A stretch of 33,177 nucleotides of DNA from Bacteroidota bacterium. Lineage in GTDB: Bacteria > Bacteroidota > Bacteroidia > Flavobacteriales > Flavobacteriaceae. The notes below the pieces were generated by a model. The model saw only the letters and a list, made by a program, of their open reading frames with translations. It was not told where the DNA came from and did no database searches. The position numbers and the translations under genes are program-made. The stretch spans positions 1 to 33,177 of the forward strand of contig PZPI01000005.1 of the NCBI GenBank assembly GCA_003045935.1, written 5' to 3'. Of this stretch, positions 1 through 12,230 are shown piece after piece (position 1 is the first letter of the stretch; every line of letters begins with the position of its first letter).

Positions 1-201
1 TTCTACTTCAAGAACACATTTATCTTCTTTATTGAAAAGAATGCTGTGATCTGCCCTTGCACCTAAAGCTAATTGAAGTGCGCCTAACAAAATCGACTTA
101 CCAGAGCCCGTTTCACCAGTAATTACAATAAAGCCTTTCGGGAATTCTAACTCTAATTCCTGAATTAATGCGTAATTCTTTATGTAAATTCTCCGAATCA
201 A
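1..201 (-). CDS. recN: DNA repair protein RecN, N-terminal fragment (continues beyond the window edge)
   Basis: Reverse-strand translation reads (TTG)IRRIYIKNYALIQELELEFPKGFIVITGETGSGKSILLGALQLALGARADHSILFNKEDKCVLEVE, a typical RecN/SMC-like N-terminus with a Walker A motif (GETGSGKS). Start codon uncertain (TTG at 199-201 or a GTT/upstream alternative). Confidence 0.88.
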   Translation of the reverse strand, partial: MIRRIYIKNYALIQELELEFPKGFIVITGETGSGKSILLGALQLALGARADHSILFNKEDKCVLEVE

Positions 202-252
202 AACAACAAACTTATCGACTAATATAGAAAGTTCGAGTGCACTATTATAGCG

Positions 253-1059
253 CTACTCTTCAGAACTTATAAACCCCTCGAATTCGACCTTTTTAGATTC
301 ACTTATGCGCTTGTAAATCAGAAGATTCTTTAGCGATTTGTTCATTTCTAAAAACACTCCAATAATTTCATTTATCATCGATTTTGACTCAGAAGTAGAC
401 TCGTATTGGTTATCTAAACCTAATCGATGGTATTGATACCACCATTGTCTTAAGATCTTTCCGTTCGAAGAAAGCAATTCATAGACTAAACGATACTTCG
501 TTGTGCCTGATCTGCGCATTTCCCATCCCTTAGCTCTTAAGGTCTGTGCTCGAGCAATCAAATCATTCGCATTTTGATGATAATTTGAGCCTCCGTATAA
601 CTCAAAACTATCTCCCTCATAACCAAGAGCCAAATAGGTGTAAAACGCAATATTCGTCAATAGGTTAGAGTTCAATTGATTTTCATTATAAATCAGTGGT
701 CGATTTACCTGGTAATTAAAGGTCAAGTCGCTCTCAATAATCTTGAACAAAGGAGTTTTGTAAGTTGTATTATATACAGGTCTGAAAGCCTCGACCATTA
801 AAACAGCACGATATTGTTCTCCATTCTGTTCTAAAACCGAAAGGTAGTATCGCACATCTAGTTTCGCATTTTCATTTCTTGTTTGACCACTCCATTTTTT
901 CTGGGCAATAAACCGTTCTAGGTCTAATTTCAAGCGATTTTCAACGGTTGAAACATAACTAGAATTACTACGATTCGAAACTACCACGGTTGGTCGTACT
1001 TCTTGAGCAAACGTGTTGCACGAAAAGACTAAGAATAATAAAGAGATGAAGTACTTCAT
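253..1059 (-). CDS. DUF4835 family protein (secreted/periplasmic, Bacteroidota-specific)
   Basis: ORF with signal peptide MKYFISLLFLVFSCNTFAQ. Start moved to ATG 1057-1059, overlapping the coaBC stop as ATGA. Located between recN and coaBC, as expected for DUF4835 in Bacteroidota. Confidence 0.8.
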   Translation of the reverse strand: MKYFISLLFLVFSCNTFAQEVRPTVVVSNRSNSSYVSTVENRLKLDLERFIAQKKWSGQTRNENAKLDVRYYLSVLEQNGEQYRAVLMVEAFRPVYNTTYKTPLFKIIESDLTFNYQVNRPLIYNENQLNSNLLTNIAFYTYLALGYEGDSFELYGGSNYHQNANDLIARAQTLRAKGWEMRRSGTTKYRLVYELLSSNGKILRQWWYQYHRLGLDNQYESTSESKSMINEIIGVFLEMNKSLKNLLIYKRISESKKVEFEGFISSEE

Positions 1060-2261
1060 AAGACAGAATCTATAAGAGTCTCCCAAAATTGCGAAGCTAT
1101 GATCGACTTATCTGCTAAAGGTAACATTACCTGCCTAGAATCTTTAAAAAAGAGTACTAGTTGGTTAGTGGACTTTCCAAAACCAGCACCTTCTAATTCA
1201 AGAGAGTTCAGCGCAATAGCATCTAAGTTTTTGCGCTCGAGTTTTGATTTAGCACTCTCGACACCATTGTCAGATTCTAAGGCAAAACCTATTAGAATCT
1301 GATCTTCTGTTTTCAGCTTTCCTACCGAAGCCAATATATCCTCTGTCTTTTTCAGTTGGAGACTTAGCGAATCCTCTCCCTTTTTAATCTTGTGTTCAGC
1401 CACTTCAGATGGAGTGAAATCAGCCACTGCTGCGGTAGAGACAAAGCAGTCGGATGATGAAAAATATTTACCAACTTCTGAACTCATCTCAAAAGCACTT
1501 TCTACCTCAATTCGTTGTATGGATGAGGGTAACTTTATAGGACAAACAGGCCCAGAGATTAAAACAACCTCGGCTCCTAGCTCAAATGCTTTTAAAGCTA
1601 TTTGATACCCCATAGTGCCCGTCGATCGATTCGAAAGAAACCTCACTGGATCAATGGACTCTCTAGTTGGCCCCGCCGTAACTAAAATTTTCTTTCCCTT
1701 TAAAGGCAACGATTCACGTATCTTATTTTCTATAAATGCTACGATTTCTTCTGGCTCAGCCATCCGACCTTCACCTTCTAAACCACTTGCCAAAAAACCC
1801 CAATTAACCGGGATCACATGAACCTTATGCTTCTTTAGAGCCTTCAGCGTTGCTGCGGTCGTCGGATGTGCATACATATCTAAGTCCATCGCTGGTGCCA
1901 CATATACTGGTGAAGGGCACGAAAGGTAAGTAGCTAATAATAGATTATCACATGTACCCTGTGCCATCTTCGATAAAGTCGAAGCAGTAGCAGGCGCAAC
2001 AACCATCAAATCAGCCCATTTACCTAATTCAACATGATTGTTCCACGATAATTCACCATTATCCTCTTTAATGAAATCAAAATGAACGGGATTATTGCTT
2101 AAGGTTGCAAGAGTGAGTGGAGTCACAAAATCTTTGGATGCAGGAGTCATCACGACCTTTACTTCTGCACCAGCTTTAATAAATAAACGCACCAAATTAG
2201 CTGTTTTATAAGCGGCAATACCACCGCAAACACCTAATAGGATGCGCTTACCTGAAAGCAT
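1056..2261 (-). CDS. coaBC: Bifunctional phosphopantothenoylcysteine decarboxylase / phosphopantothenate-cysteine ligase
   Basis: LSGKRILLGVCGGIAAYKTANLVRLF N-terminus, flavoprotein PAMDxxMY-like motif, and CoaB motifs ILVTAGPTRESIDPVRFLSNRSTGTMGYQ. Confidence 0.95.
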   Translation of the reverse strand: MLSGKRILLGVCGGIAAYKTANLVRLFIKAGAEVKVVMTPASKDFVTPLTLATLSNNPVHFDFIKEDNGELSWNNHVELGKWADLMVVAPATASTLSKMAQGTCDNLLLATYLSCPSPVYVAPAMDLDMYAHPTTAATLKALKKHKVHVIPVNWGFLASGLEGEGRMAEPEEIVAFIENKIRESLPLKGKKILVTAGPTRESIDPVRFLSNRSTGTMGYQIALKAFELGAEVVLISGPVCPIKLPSSIQRIEVESAFEMSSEVGKYFSSSDCFVSTAAVADFTPSEVAEHKIKKGEDSLSLQLKKTEDILASVGKLKTEDQILIGFALESDNGVESAKSKLERKNLDAIALNSLELEGAGFGKSTNQLVLFFKDSRQVMLPLADKSIIASQFWETLIDSVL

Positions 2262-2272
2262 AAGCCTAGTTT

Positions 2273-2599
2273 TTAAGCTTCTGTTTTTGTATTTCTAAAA
2301 TAAATACGCTCATTTAACCATTCCTCAATAGCAATTGCGTGAGGCTTTGGAAGCTTTTCATAGAATTTAGATACTTCGATCTGCTCCTTATTTTCGAATA
2401 CTTCCTCCAAGCTATCCGTGTAAGTTGCAAACTCTTCTAACTTCTCTAAAAGTTCCTTTTTAATCTCTGAATTAATTTGAATCGAGCGCTTAGCTACCAC
2501 AGAAATAGCCTCATAGATGTTTCCGGTTTGTTGGTCTACCACATTTTTATTCAATGTTTTGGTAGTTGCTGATGCTTTAGTTTCTTTAAGATTTGCCAT
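2273..2599 (-). CDS. rpoZ: RNA polymerase omega subunit (Bacteroidota RpoZ-like)
   Basis: 108 aa; NIYEAISVVAKRSIQINSEIKKELLEKLEEFATYTDSLEEVFENKEQIEVSKFYEKLPKPHAIAIEEWL. Typical Bacteroidota omega located between coaBC and bamD. Confidence 0.8.
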   Translation of the reverse strand: MANLKETKASATTKTLNKNVVDQQTGNIYEAISVVAKRSIQINSEIKKELLEKLEEFATYTDSLEEVFENKEQIEVSKFYEKLPKPHAIAIEEWLNERIYFRNTKTEA

Positions 2600-2604
2600 A
2601 ATGA

Positions 2605-3423
2605 TTAAGATGACGTTAGTGAAAGTAGAGATTCATCAATTTTTTCTTTGTAGGCGTCCGCCTCCTCAGTGAACCTCGAATTTGGGTAATTTTTTTTAAA
2701 CTCGTTATAATATTTCAAAGCGTCTTTAAAACGTTGATCCATTTTTTGAAAGGTAGAATTCTCTGCAAGTATAAGAGCCGATTTCAAACGAACGAAATAC
2801 GCTTCTTCCCTATAAATCGATCCTGGATTTTCTAAAATGAAATTATTCAAAGAGGTAATCGCCGAAAACAATACGGGCAGATTGAATTCTCCCAACTTAT
2901 CGTATTGTTTTGCAATTTCAAAAGCCTTTTGTTGCTTTTTAATGTTTAAAGTTTGAACCATTTCATTCGCAGAAGCGAAATATTCTGAATCTGGATAGTC
3001 ATTGATAAAGGACTGTAATTTAATGAGTGCTGTATCTGTATCCGTCTGATCTAGACTAAACTTTGGACTCATCTTAAAATAACTTGCTGCTTCTAAAAAG
3101 CTAGCTTCCTCTCTTTTGTCGCTATTTGGATAAGATTTAATAAACCTTTCGAACTGATAGCTCGACAAATAATAGGATCCTGTTAAATATTGAGCATTTG
3201 CAAAAAAGAAGCTCAAGCGCTCTCCTTGAGGTCTACCGGCATATTTTGGGGCAATCACTTCAAATAGACGCTTTGCCTTTACATAGTCACCTTGCTCATA
3301 ATAAGAATTCGCGAGGTCATACATCTCTTTAACATCATTCTTACGAAGTACCTTTTGGTACTCGCTACAAGAACTAAATAGTACCAGAGACAAAAAAAGA
3401 ATAACTAGTAGGCGTAAATTCAT
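2605..3423 (-). CDS. bamD: Outer membrane protein assembly factor BamD (lipoprotein, TPR)
   Basis: Lipobox VLFSSCSEYQKVLR; TPR-like repeats (YEQGDYVKAKRLFEVIAPKY...SYPNSDKREEASF). Confidence 0.9.
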   Translation of the reverse strand: MNLRLLVILFLSLVLFSSCSEYQKVLRKNDVKEMYDLANSYYEQGDYVKAKRLFEVIAPKYAGRPQGERLSFFFANAQYLTGSYYLSSYQFERFIKSYPNSDKREEASFLEAASYFKMSPKFSLDQTDTDTALIKLQSFINDYPDSEYFASANEMVQTLNIKKQQKAFEIAKQYDKLGEFNLPVLFSAITSLNNFILENPGSIYREEAYFVRLKSALILAENSTFQKMDQRFKDALKYYNEFKKNYPNSRFTEEADAYKEKIDESLLSLTSS

Positions 3424-3427
3424 GGGG

Positions 3428-3435
3428 CAAAAGTA
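3428..3435 (-). promoter_or_regulatory. Putative Bacteroidota -7 element upstream of bamD (TACTTTTG)
   Basis: Reverse strand TACTTTTG fits TAnnTTTG and lies just upstream of the bamD ATG; the distance to the start is very short. Confidence 0.4.
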
Positions 3436-3448
3436 ATCTTTTTTAAGA

Positions 3449-4333
3449 TCACAAAGTCCTCAATCTAGTCATTTCGGTGGAAATAAGAGAACTGAGCTCT
3501 TCTGTCGCTGACACTAGGGGTAGTCTCAAATTAGATTCAATCAGTCTCATATGGGCTAAACTCGACTTTACTCCGGTTGGGTTACCTTCCCTAAAAACCA
3601 AATCACACAAAGATTGAATCTCTTCATTGATAAAATTTGCAACCTTTAAATCGCGAGATAAAGCTGCGCGTATTCCTTTACCAAAAAGTTCAGGAATCGC
3701 TTGTCCTATAACCGATATAACACCTACGGCACCTAATTCAATAGCGGAAATAGTGGTAAAATCATCACCTGAAATGATCTGGAAATCATTAGGCAATTCT
3801 TCTTTCAATGCCGTTATCGTGGGTAAATCGCCACTGGCTTCTTTTATCCCAATAATATTTGAGTGAGCCTCGTTTAGACGTTTCACGGTATTTACTGCTA
3901 ACGAAACACCTGTTCTCCCAGGTACATTATACAAAAGGATTGGCAAGGAAGTATTCGAAGCTAATGCCGAGAAATGCTGAAACATGCCCTCTTGAGATGG
4001 TTTAGTGTAGTAAGGACAAACTGAAAGAATCCCAGCCACTCCCTTAAAATCGAAAACCCCTAACTGAGCCACAAGCGATCGTGTGTCATTCGAGCCTAAA
4101 CCTAAGACTAAAGGAACTCTATTTTGATTTACCTCTTTAACACATTCAAGTACCGCGATTTTTTCATCAGTTGAGAGCGTGGCTGTCTCGGCGGTTGTAC
4201 CCAAGACAACCAAATAGTCTACTTTTTCATTGATTTGAAAATTTACTAATCGCTTCAAAGCTATAAAATCAATATCTCCTGAATTGTTAAAAGGAGTAAC
4301 TAATGCAACACCAAGACCACCAAATTGTATCAT
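3449..4333 (-). CDS. dapA: 4-hydroxy-tetrahydrodipicolinate synthase
   Basis: GLGVALVTPFNNSGDIDFIALKRLVNFQI, LGTTAETATLS, YNVPGRTGVSL, GIKEASGDL: DapA family motifs including the Schiff-base lysine. Confidence 0.95.
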   Translation of the reverse strand: MIQFGGLGVALVTPFNNSGDIDFIALKRLVNFQINEKVDYLVVLGTTAETATLSTDEKIAVLECVKEVNQNRVPLVLGLGSNDTRSLVAQLGVFDFKGVAGILSVCPYYTKPSQEGMFQHFSALASNTSLPILLYNVPGRTGVSLAVNTVKRLNEAHSNIIGIKEASGDLPTITALKEELPNDFQIISGDDFTTISAIELGAVGVISVIGQAIPELFGKGIRAALSRDLKVANFINEEIQSLCDLVFREGNPTGVKSSLAHMRLIESNLRLPLVSATEELSSLISTEMTRLRTL

Positions 4334-4351
4334 TGACTAAAAATTGGATTG

Positions 4352-4359
4352 CAAAAGTA
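4352..4359 (-). promoter_or_regulatory. Putative -7 element upstream of dapA (TACTTTTG)
   Basis: Reverse strand TACTTTTG (TAnnTTTG) about 20 nt upstream of the dapA ATG. Confidence 0.45.
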
Positions 4360-4430
4360 CTTCATCGATAAACGCCAACGCAATTGATTTGTTAGAAAGT
4401 TCGCTCGATTAACTAAATAAAAACAGCATG

Positions 4431-7284
<2,854 letters not shown>

Positions 7285-7288
<4 letters not shown>

Positions 7289-7776
7289 AGTTCAAGTATT
7301 AAATGAATAGGACAAGAAGTGTGTCCGGTACCCCCTAAAGGACCCTCTAAATAGGTAAAACCTAAATGTTCGTACAAGCCAATAGCAGAGGTCATTTGAG
7401 GTAGTGTTTCGATATAAGCCTTCTTGTAACCGGCACGTTTTGATTCTTCTATTAGCTTCAACAACAACCTCTTTCCAACACCCTTACCTCTCAATTTTAA
7501 ATCAAAGTACATTTTCTGAATCTCACATACCTCATCAGGCGCTCCAGGAAGATCTCCATACCCTCCCCCTCCTAGTAACTCTCCGTTGTAACGAATTACA
7601 TAGTAATCCCTCTTTGGGTGATTGTAATAAGAATATAAATCAAAAAGATAAGGGTCGGCATAAGCAGTCCCTGTTTTTGGAGCATTCATCTCCTCTAAAA
7701 CCCTCTTAATCAACTCCCCAAGTTCTTGACTATCCCAAGGTTGAATTAAAGAAATTTGAATCGATTCTAACTGCAT
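7285..7776 (-). CDS. GNAT family N-acetyltransferase
   Basis: KMYFDLKLRGKGVGKRLLLKLIEESKRAGYKKAYIETLPQMTSAIGLYEHLGF: GNAT acetyl-CoA binding motif. Confidence 0.88.
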
Positions 7777-7810
7777 CTCAAATCTTGTTTTCTTTCTCTA
7801 TTTTTGATAG

Positions 7811-8866
7811 GTGAAGATACATGAATTCTACATGAAAAGGGCCGTAGAACTGGCATTAAAAAACAATCAAGGAGCCAGGCCAAATCCTTCGGTAGGAGCC
7901 GTTATCGTATCAGAGAATAAAGTTATCGGTGAAGGATTCACTTCGAATTACGGAGGCAATCACGCTGAAATCAACGCCCTTAATCAAATTAGAAAAGAAA
8001 ACTTACCTCTTTTAAAGAAAGCTACACTTTATGTTACGCTCGAGCCTTGCTCGCATATTGGAAAAACACCTCCTTGTTCTTTAGCAATTATTCAATCAGG
8101 AATCTCCAAGGTAGTTATCGGTTGTCAAGATCCTAATCCTTTGGTTGCAGGAAAAGGAATAACCATGTTAAAAGCTGCAAATGTCGATATAACAACTGGT
8201 GTGCTAGAGAAAGAATGCGCTGAAACTCATCGGCAATTCTTAACCTTTATTAACCAAAAAAGACCCTACATAACTTTAAAATGGGCAATGTCTAAAGACG
8301 GGTTTATCGCACCATTAAAAGACCAACAAACAAAACCTGGCTCTTATTGGTTATCTCATTCTTTATCAAAACAATGGGCCCATAAATTGAGAGCCTACTC
8401 AATGGGGATTGTAATCGGTGCAGAAACCTTGCGTTACGACCAACCCTCTCTAAATACTCGAATCTGGGCTGGCCAAGACCCAGCAATACTAATTATAGGA
8501 GGAAAACTATCTGATATTCCTAGTACTTGGCACAATAAACAAGTTTCAATTATTCAGTTTACTAAAACTCCCGAAAAACAAAACTCAAGTATTCATCAAA
8601 TCGCTATAGAGGATTCATCCAAAACCTTAAACTTACTGCTTAACCATTGCATAGAGCATCAAATACAAACACTACTCATTGAAGGAGGATCACAAGTAAT
8701 TAATGAGTTTTTGAAATGCAACCTTTGGGACGAAGCGATTATTTTCAAAGGCAATACTAACCTAATAGAAGGCGTAAAGGCTCCAACCATCGATCAAAAG
8801 CAGGTGAAAATCATGAATTCCGCAAGTGACAAGGTGATCATTCAAAGAAATAGCGCAAATCAATGA
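7811..8866 (+). CDS. ribD: Bifunctional diaminohydroxyphosphoribosylaminopyrimidine deaminase / 5-amino-6-(5-phosphoribosylamino)uracil reductase
   Basis: Deaminase motif HAEINAL...YVTLEPCSHIGKTPPCSLAII and reductase domain. Start GTG 7811, or ATG 7832 in the same frame. Confidence 0.95.
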   Translation: MKIHEFYMKRAVELALKNNQGARPNPSVGAVIVSENKVIGEGFTSNYGGNHAEINALNQIRKENLPLLKKATLYVTLEPCSHIGKTPPCSLAIIQSGISKVVIGCQDPNPLVAGKGITMLKAANVDITTGVLEKECAETHRQFLTFINQKRPYITLKWAMSKDGFIAPLKDQQTKPGSYWLSHSLSKQWAHKLRAYSMGIVIGAETLRYDQPSLNTRIWAGQDPAILIIGGKLSDIPSTWHNKQVSIIQFTKTPEKQNSSIHQIAIEDSSKTLNLLLNHCIEHQIQTLLIEGGSQVINEFLKCNLWDEAIIFKGNTNLIEGVKAPTIDQKQVKIMNSASDKVIIQRNSANQ

Positions 8867-9489
8867 ATAGTTCCGAATATCTAGAAATAACTGAGGAAAC
8901 AGGACCTTTTATATTCAAAGATCGCGGGAGTAAATTCTATGGATACGCCGCGCCATTTAATCATCTAGATGATTTTAAATCAATGATCAGTCATTTCAGG
9001 CTCATGTATCCTAAAGCTAATCACGTGGTATCAGCTTATCGAGACCAACCTCAAAAAAATCAAACCTTTTGTTCAGACGATGGAGAACCAAAAAATAGTT
9101 CTGGACCTCCTGTGTTAGGTCAGATTTTACAACATAATCTATACAATACGGCAGTATTTGTAGTTAGAGAATTTGGAGGAAAACCACTCGGTATACCCGG
9201 CCTAATTAACGCGTACAAAACCACTACAAATGGTATACTATTGGAGTGTAAAAAAATGAATGTTACCCCTTCGATAAACTATACAGTGCAGCTCGATTAC
9301 ACGAATAAAAATTGGCTCAGTGAAATCATTGAAAAGCACGATGGTAAAATCAAATCCACCAGCTACTTAGAAAGCATTTCGATGTCATTCACTATCCCCT
9401 TATCAATGAATGAACTTTTTCTATCAGATTTAAAAAATAACAAGCGGTATGTTGATCTGATTATTTCTGAATCAGAGAAAGTAGACTAG
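8863..9489 (+). CDS. YigZ/IMPACT (UPF0029) family protein
   Basis: KDRGSKFYGYAAPF, HVVSAYR..., FCSDDGEPKNSSGPPVLGQI, VVREFGGKPLGIPGLINAYK: IMPACT family signature. Confidence 0.92.
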   Translation: MNSSEYLEITEETGPFIFKDRGSKFYGYAAPFNHLDDFKSMISHFRLMYPKANHVVSAYRDQPQKNQTFCSDDGEPKNSSGPPVLGQILQHNLYNTAVFVVREFGGKPLGIPGLINAYKTTTNGILLECKKMNVTPSINYTVQLDYTNKNWLSEIIEKHDGKIKSTSYLESISMSFTIPLSMNELFLSDLKNNKRYVDLIISESEKVD

Positions 9490-9859
9490 CTGGTATTTTA
9501 ATTGGCTTAAACGAACTAGAATCGGCAGCAACTAACGTCACTTCTCCCTCGACTAAAAGTTGCTTATTTTCATCGTAAATTTTATTCTGAAACACCAAAG
9601 ATGCACCCCCAATTTTAACCAGTTCAGTCTTAACAGAAAGCAACTGATCATATCTTGCCGGCGCCATGTAATTGACACTAACATTTACCACGGGAAGAAG
9701 CACACCGGAATCTTCTAAACGAGCATAATCTAACCCTTTAAACCGCAACCATTCGACCCTTCCTAACTCAAAGTAAGACAAATAGTTAGCGTGATAAACA
9801 ATTCCCATACGATCGGTCTCTTGGTAGCGCACTCGAATCTGTATATAATGTGTATTCAA
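9461..9859 (-). CDS. Acyl-CoA thioesterase, YbgC/4HBT (hotdog) family
   Basis: IRVRYQETDRMGIVYHANYLSYFELGRVEWLR: 4-hydroxybenzoyl-CoA thioesterase family motif. Confidence 0.92.
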   Translation of the reverse strand: MNTHYIQIRVRYQETDRMGIVYHANYLSYFELGRVEWLRFKGLDYARLEDSGVLLPVVNVSVNYMAPARYDQLLSVKTELVKIGGASLVFQNKIYDENKQLLVEGEVTLVAADSSSFKPIKIPASLLSLIQK

Positions 9860-9980
9860 TGATGAAATTTTAAATTTAACGAATCACTTTTGAAGGTTAT
9901 TTAGTTATGGCAAAAAAACTTAAAAACAAATACCTAAATAATTTTTTTTTAAGCAAAGAAGTAAACATATTTGTTGTTCA

Positions 9981-10025
9981 AACGATGGGTCACCTCTATA
10001 GGTTTTTTTGACCCTTCGAATCGTT
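9981..10025. repeat. Interrupted inverted repeat upstream of dnaA
   Basis: aacgat-gggtca (9981-9992) is complementary to tgaccc (10009-10014) and, after a 5-nt interruption (ttcga), atcgtt (10020-10025). Central spacer is cctctataggtttttt. Confidence 0.7.
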
Positions 10026-10055
10026 AAATTTTAATTCTATTAATTAACAGTGAAG

Positions 10056-11468
10056 ATGTCTGCTGAACATGTTTGGAATAAATGCTTGTCCTTTATAAAG
10101 GATAACATTCAACCCCAGGCATATAAGACATGGTTCGAACCTATCTATCCTGTTAAACTCCAAGATAACGCACTAAGTATTGAGGTCCCCAGTAAATTCT
10201 TTTACGAATGGCTCGAAGAGCATTATGTAAAACTTCTCAAGGTTGCACTTCGTAAAGAATTAGGAGAATCAGCTAAGCTTCTTTATGTAATTAAAATGCA
10301 AAATGAGGAAGCCAATTCGCATACTGAACAAATTCCTAGTAGACATAAAAGCGCATTCTCTACCCAAGAACTAGATATACCAATTGTACAGAAAGATCCC
10401 GGATTAAAAAATCCTTTTATAATTCCTGGTATTCGAAATATAAAAATTGATTCTCAACTTAATACCTCTTACAGTTTTGACAGCTTCTTAGAAGGTGAAT
10501 CTAACCGCCTTGCCAGATCTGCCGGACAAGCTGTTGCAAACAAACCAGGAGGTACTTCTTTTAATCCTTTACTGATTTTTGGAAATGTAGGGTTAGGAAA
10601 AACCCACTTGTTACATGCTATCGGTGTAGATGTAAAAGAAAAACATCCCGATAAAACGGTACTTTATATTTCAGCAGAAAAATTTACTCAGCAATATATT
10701 GAATCGGTAAAGAGCAACACCAGAAATGATTTTATCCATTTTTATCAACTAATCGATACTTTATTGATCGACGATGTTCAATTCTTAGCGGGTAAAAGCG
10801 GAACTCAAGATGTGTTCTTTCATATTTTCAATCACTTACATCAAAACGGCAAACAAGTAGTTTTAAGTTCTGATAAAGCTCCTGTAGATATGCAGGACAT
10901 TGAGCAGAGACTTCTTTCGCGCTTCAAATGGGGACTTTCAGCTGAACTACAACAACCAGATTATCAAACCCGAGTAGCCATTCTTAGAAACAAGTTGTAT
11001 CTAGATGGTATGACGCTACCTGAGGATATTATCGATTACATCGCTCAAAATATTAAGAGCAACATCAGAGAACTTGAAGGTGCTATCATTTCTTTAATTG
11101 CTCAAGCATCTTTTAATAAAAAGGAAATAACTGTAGAGCTTGCTCAACAAGTGGTAGACAAGTTTGTCAAAAACACGAAAAAAGAGGTTTCTATCGATTA
11201 TATCCAAAAAATGGTTGCTGACTATTTCGAGATGGATCTTGATACGTTGCAATCTAAAACGCGAAAGCGACACATTGTTCAAGCAAGACAATTAGCAATG
11301 TATTTTGCAAAAAAATACACCAAAGCTTCACTAGCAAGTATTGGTTCACAAATTGGTAAACGAGATCACGCCACCGTTTTACATGCCTGTCGTACCGTAG
11401 AAAATCTTGCTGATACAGACAAGCAGTTCAGAAAATACATCGACGATTTAGGTAAGAAGTTTTCTTAA
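10056..11468 (+). CDS. dnaA: Chromosomal replication initiator protein DnaA
   Basis: FGNVGLGKTHLLHAIG (Walker A), LLIDDVQFLAGK (Walker B), C-terminal DNA-binding motif IGSQIGKRDHATVLHACRTV. Start taken as ATG 10056; GTG 10050 is an alternative. Confidence 0.97.
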   Translation: MSAEHVWNKCLSFIKDNIQPQAYKTWFEPIYPVKLQDNALSIEVPSKFFYEWLEEHYVKLLKVALRKELGESAKLLYVIKMQNEEANSHTEQIPSRHKSAFSTQELDIPIVQKDPGLKNPFIIPGIRNIKIDSQLNTSYSFDSFLEGESNRLARSAGQAVANKPGGTSFNPLLIFGNVGLGKTHLLHAIGVDVKEKHPDKTVLYISAEKFTQQYIESVKSNTRNDFIHFYQLIDTLLIDDVQFLAGKSGTQDVFFHIFNHLHQNGKQVVLSSDKAPVDMQDIEQRLLSRFKWGLSAELQQPDYQTRVAILRNKLYLDGMTLPEDIIDYIAQNIKSNIRELEGAIISLIAQASFNKKEITVELAQQVVDKFVKNTKKEVSIDYIQKMVADYFEMDLDTLQSKTRKRHIVQARQLAMYFAKKYTKASLASIGSQIGKRDHATVLHACRTVENLADTDKQFRKYIDDLGKKFS

Positions 11469-11499
11469 ACACTCGCCGATCGACTAACAATTCATCTTA

Positions 11500-12219
11500 A
11501 TGGTAAACTCTTTTGGTAAATTATACCTCATACCCGTACCAATTCATGAGGGAGAGGCTTCTTTTTCTATCCCTAATGGAGTTATTGAGCGTGTTAAACA
11601 GCTGAATCATTTCATAGTTGAAAATGAGAAGACGGCTAGAAAGATGATCAGATCTATATATCCCGAGGTATCTCAACCCTCTCTATCTCTATCTATTTTA
11701 GATAAAAACACACCAATAACAGACATTGAATCTTTACTTTCTCCTTGCCAAAAAGGGATTTCTATAGGGCTAATGTCTGAGGCAGGTGTACCTGCCGTAG
11801 CCGACCCTGGAAGTCGCTTAGTTGAGGTAGCCCACCAAAAAGATATCAAGATAGTTCCGTTGGTGGGCCCTTCATCAATTTTACTTGCACTTATGGCAAG
11901 TGGACTTAATGGACAAAGCTTTGCGTTCCACGGGTACTTACCTATCGATTCAAACGATAAAAAAAGAACCGTACTCGAATTAGAGAAACGTTCATTCAGT
12001 TTTGGTCAAACCCAAATCTTTATGGAAACTCCCTATCGAAATGATAAAATGTTCGAGTTTCTGCTAAAGATTTTAGGTAATGAAACCCTTTTGTCTGTAG
12101 CGGTCGAAATTAATGGTGACAAGGAGTATATCAAAACGCTACCGGTTACTGCGTGGAAAACTACAACGAGTCCAGACCTGCACAAAAGACCTGCAATTTT
12201 CAGCATTCTTAAGAAATAA
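11500..12219 (+). CDS. SAM-dependent methyltransferase, tetrapyrrole methylase / RsmI-like family
   Basis: GKLYLIPVPI, GLMSEAGVPAVADPGSRLVEVAHQKDIKIVPLVGPSSILLALMASGLNGQSFAFHGYLP, FMETPYRNDKM: RsmI-like motifs, shorter than canonical RsmI. Confidence 0.88.
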   Translation: MVNSFGKLYLIPVPIHEGEASFSIPNGVIERVKQLNHFIVENEKTARKMIRSIYPEVSQPSLSLSILDKNTPITDIESLLSPCQKGISIGLMSEAGVPAVADPGSRLVEVAHQKDIKIVPLVGPSSILLALMASGLNGQSFAFHGYLPIDSNDKKRTVLELEKRSFSFGQTQIFMETPYRNDKMFEFLLKILGNETLLSVAVEINGDKEYIKTLPVTAWKTTTSPDLHKRPAIFSILKK

Positions 12220-12230
12220 ACGACTCAATA

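Noticed and set aside
1099-1821. Small plus-strand ORFs antisense to coaBC
   Set aside because: Shadow ORFs in a well-supported coaBC; no start context or protein family signal. The same reasoning applies to other short ORFs antisense to ligA, dnaA, priA, the M42 peptidase and the helicase.
9860-10055. Possible oriC next to dnaA
   Set aside because: The region is AT-rich and has an inverted repeat, but I could not find a cluster of DnaA boxes (TTATNCACA-like). dnaA adjacency alone does not define the origin in Bacteroidota. GC-skew analysis of the whole genome would be needed.
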